From assembly GCF_000715075.1 (NCBI RefSeq), contig NC_134095.1, forward strand, positions 46,044,806 to 46,108,805: a DNA stretch of 64,000 nt, read 5' to 3'. The stretch is from Nicotiana tabacum. Taxonomy: Eukaryota > Streptophyta > Magnoliopsida > Solanales > Solanaceae. A program made the position numbers and the translations under genes. Below, one piece after another: positions 62,651-64,000 of this stretch; position 1 is the stretch's first letter; each line of letters opens with the position of its first letter. The notes beneath the pieces were generated by a model that did not search any database, had not been told where the DNA came from, and saw only the letters and a list, made by a program, of their open reading frames with translations.

Positions 62651-64000
62651 CCGGACTTCCGTCTAGTCGGGAATGGCGTAGCCTCCCAGTTTTGAAGTTT
62701 GGCATTCGGCCCCATGTACATCATCTCAGCAATGCTTGTGCCTTCGCCTGATTGAACCATGTGGACCTCGTAGATCATCTTTCTCATCGCCCCACATATC
62801 TCCTTGATTTCCTCAGCTGTGAAGACCTCATCATCATCTTCTTCAGCGTACCTTGGCCTGATGAAGGTTGCATATAAATCCGGCAGTGGTCGAGGTAACT
62901 TCCAACCCTCATTTTTCCTTTTCTTTGCCCACTCTTCGTCTGCTGGAGTAGGTTTGAAACCTAGTCCAAAAGGTTTCTTGGCGACTGGCAAGGTAATGGG
63001 TTCTGTTATTCCCTGAAGGGTTCGTCCAAGCCCCTTCCCTGGCCTAAATCCGTGCCGGATCATCTCTTTGGCCACCATGACCGAGGTGTTAGACAAGAAA
63101 GGCTGGGGGCAGGGTATTCCCTCTTCGTGCTGCTCTGCCAGTACAATCTCAAAAGCTTGATAGACCGTATGTTCGCTCCCTTCTCTCGGTTCCAGATATG
63201 GGGTGGATGGGTCTCGATAAATAGCATGCTCATCTTCCCCATGGACCACGATCTCTCTTTCTTCGTACTCGAACTTCACCATCTGGTGAAGAGTGGAAGG
63301 CACGGCTCCTGCCGCATGGATCCAAGGTCTGCCAAGGAGAAAATTGTAGGATGTATCCATGTCGAGCACCTGGAAGGTTACTTGAAATTCGACTGGTCCT
63401 ATGACCAACAACAGGTCTATTTCTCCCATGGTATCTCTCTTGATGCCGTCGAAAGCTCTTACGCAGACATTGTTGGGTCGGATTCTTCCGGTCCCAATTT
63501 TCATTCTTTGCAGTGTGGAGAGCGGGCAAATGTCAACACCCGAACCCCCATCCAACATTACCCGCTTGACATAGTAGTCTTCGCATTTAACTGTTAGATG
63601 CAAAGGCTTGTTGTGTGTCGCTCCTTCCGGGGGTAAATCATTCTTGCTGAAAGAGATTTGGTTGACGGCGAAGAATCTTTCTGTCATCCACTCTAGTTGT
63701 TCAACCGAGGTTTCAACTGGCACATATGCTTCATTCAGGGTCTTCAGTAAGATCTTTTGATGCTCGGCCGACCTCATCAATAATGATAGCATGGACACTT
63801 GCTCGGGGTACTTGTGCAGTTGATCTATCACTTCGTAATCCGGCATTTTCATTTGTTGGAAGAACACTTCCGCTTCTTCAACACTTACGGGCTTCTTTGG
63901 CGGGAAGCGCCTTTGTGTGGCGTTGTTCAGTTCTTGGGTATTTGAATACCTTCCAATGAAAGTATTTTCTGGAAGTTCTCCCATGACCTCTTTACCTTTG
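62651..64000 (-). CDS. Element 3 protease region (continues off the right edge)
   Basis: The frame is open from the window edge region (first Met 63982-63984) to the intron donor. It contains PPKKPVSVEEAEVFFQQMKM, the aspartic protease with PLHLTVKCEDYYVKRVMLDG and GSGVDICPLSTL (active-site D-G-G), NFLLGRPWIHAAG, then GFRPGKGLGRTLQGITEPI, which resembles a G-patch, and an acidic tail before the splice donor. Protease frees gag and pol proteins. No lesion in this part. Gag should lie just right of the window. Confidence 0.85.

Larger units (their letters stand above)
49473..64000 (-). mobile_element. Element 3: Ogre-like Tat retrotransposon (5' end beyond window)
   Basis: Minus strand. A 4.1-kb 3' LTR, a 5.4-kb 3' UTR with a giant tandem array, then pol (58988-62437), an intron (62438-62650) and protease running off the right edge; gag and the 5' LTR are outside. 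Very long LTRs, double RNase H, a long repetitive 3' UTR and an intron between protease and RT are the marks of Ogre elements. At least one stop and one frame change break pol. The left flank gtaca is the presumed target duplication. Confidence 0.9.

Noticed and set aside
59098..63959. Many plus-strand ORFs opposite pol and protease
   Set aside because: They are shadows of the long minus-strand pol and protease frames and show no domain of their own.

Overview
The window is plant nuclear DNA, most likely from a Solanaceae species with a large genome (Nicotiana, Lycium or a relative). The evidence is interrupted genes with GT-AG introns, tails of the tobacco TS-SINE/RTE-LINE type, dense nested LTR retrotransposons of the Ty3/gypsy Tat lineage, and Stowaway and hAT MITEs. 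The genus is an inference. No rRNA, tRNA or CRISPR feature was found.

Layout. (1) 1-8,000 is the only host-gene island. The 3' part of a SEC14/CRAL-TRIO lipid-transfer protein gene (+) converges on a complete seven-exon plastid-type 2,3-bisphosphoglycerate-dependent phosphoglycerate mutase gene (-) whose reading frame can be followed through every splice junction. (2) 8,135-23,100 is a nest. A minus-strand RTE-type LINE is split by a plus-strand LINE/SINE tail, by a small MITE, and by a 13.1-kb Tat-type LTR element (element 1, 9930-23038, perfect 5-bp target duplication). Element 1 has gag but no pol, and each LTR carries a copy of exon 1 of a Rab1/RABD-like GTPase. (3) 23,100-26,530 is AT-rich DNA with a MITE-like repeat and an inverted pair of Stowaway-like MITEs. 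(4) 26,447-40,895 is a 219-bp Stowaway MITE split by a 14.2-kb Tat element (element 2, 26529-40753, TSD gaaac). Element 2 has decayed gag-pro-RT-RH-aRH-INT and, between pol and the 3' LTR, an antisense plant-mobile-domain (PMD) pseudogene. (5) 43,348-45,087 is a non-autonomous hAT element (8-bp TSD) that has captured a potassium-transporter exon fragment and holds a small spliced-looking gene on the other strand. (6) 46,198-49,472 is the 3' part of a Ty1/copia element (-), cut by element 3. (7) 49,473-64,000 is the 3' two thirds of an Ogre-like Tat element (element 3, -): a 4.1-kb LTR, a 2.9-kb tandem array built on a telobox palindrome, pol, a frame-preserving 213-nt intron, and protease. Its gag and 5' LTR lie beyond the window.

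Elements 1 and 3 share their LTR termini, the sequence before the polypurine tract and 3'-UTR motifs, so element 1 looks like a gag-only passenger of an element-3-like master. The signal I consider most worth following is a motif of about 65 nt found seven times in the noncoding parts of all three Tat elements. Its two potential stems change in a compensatory way between copies and interleave as a pseudoknot would. The short tandem arrays of the three elements are also each built from small inverted repeats, several of which co-vary.
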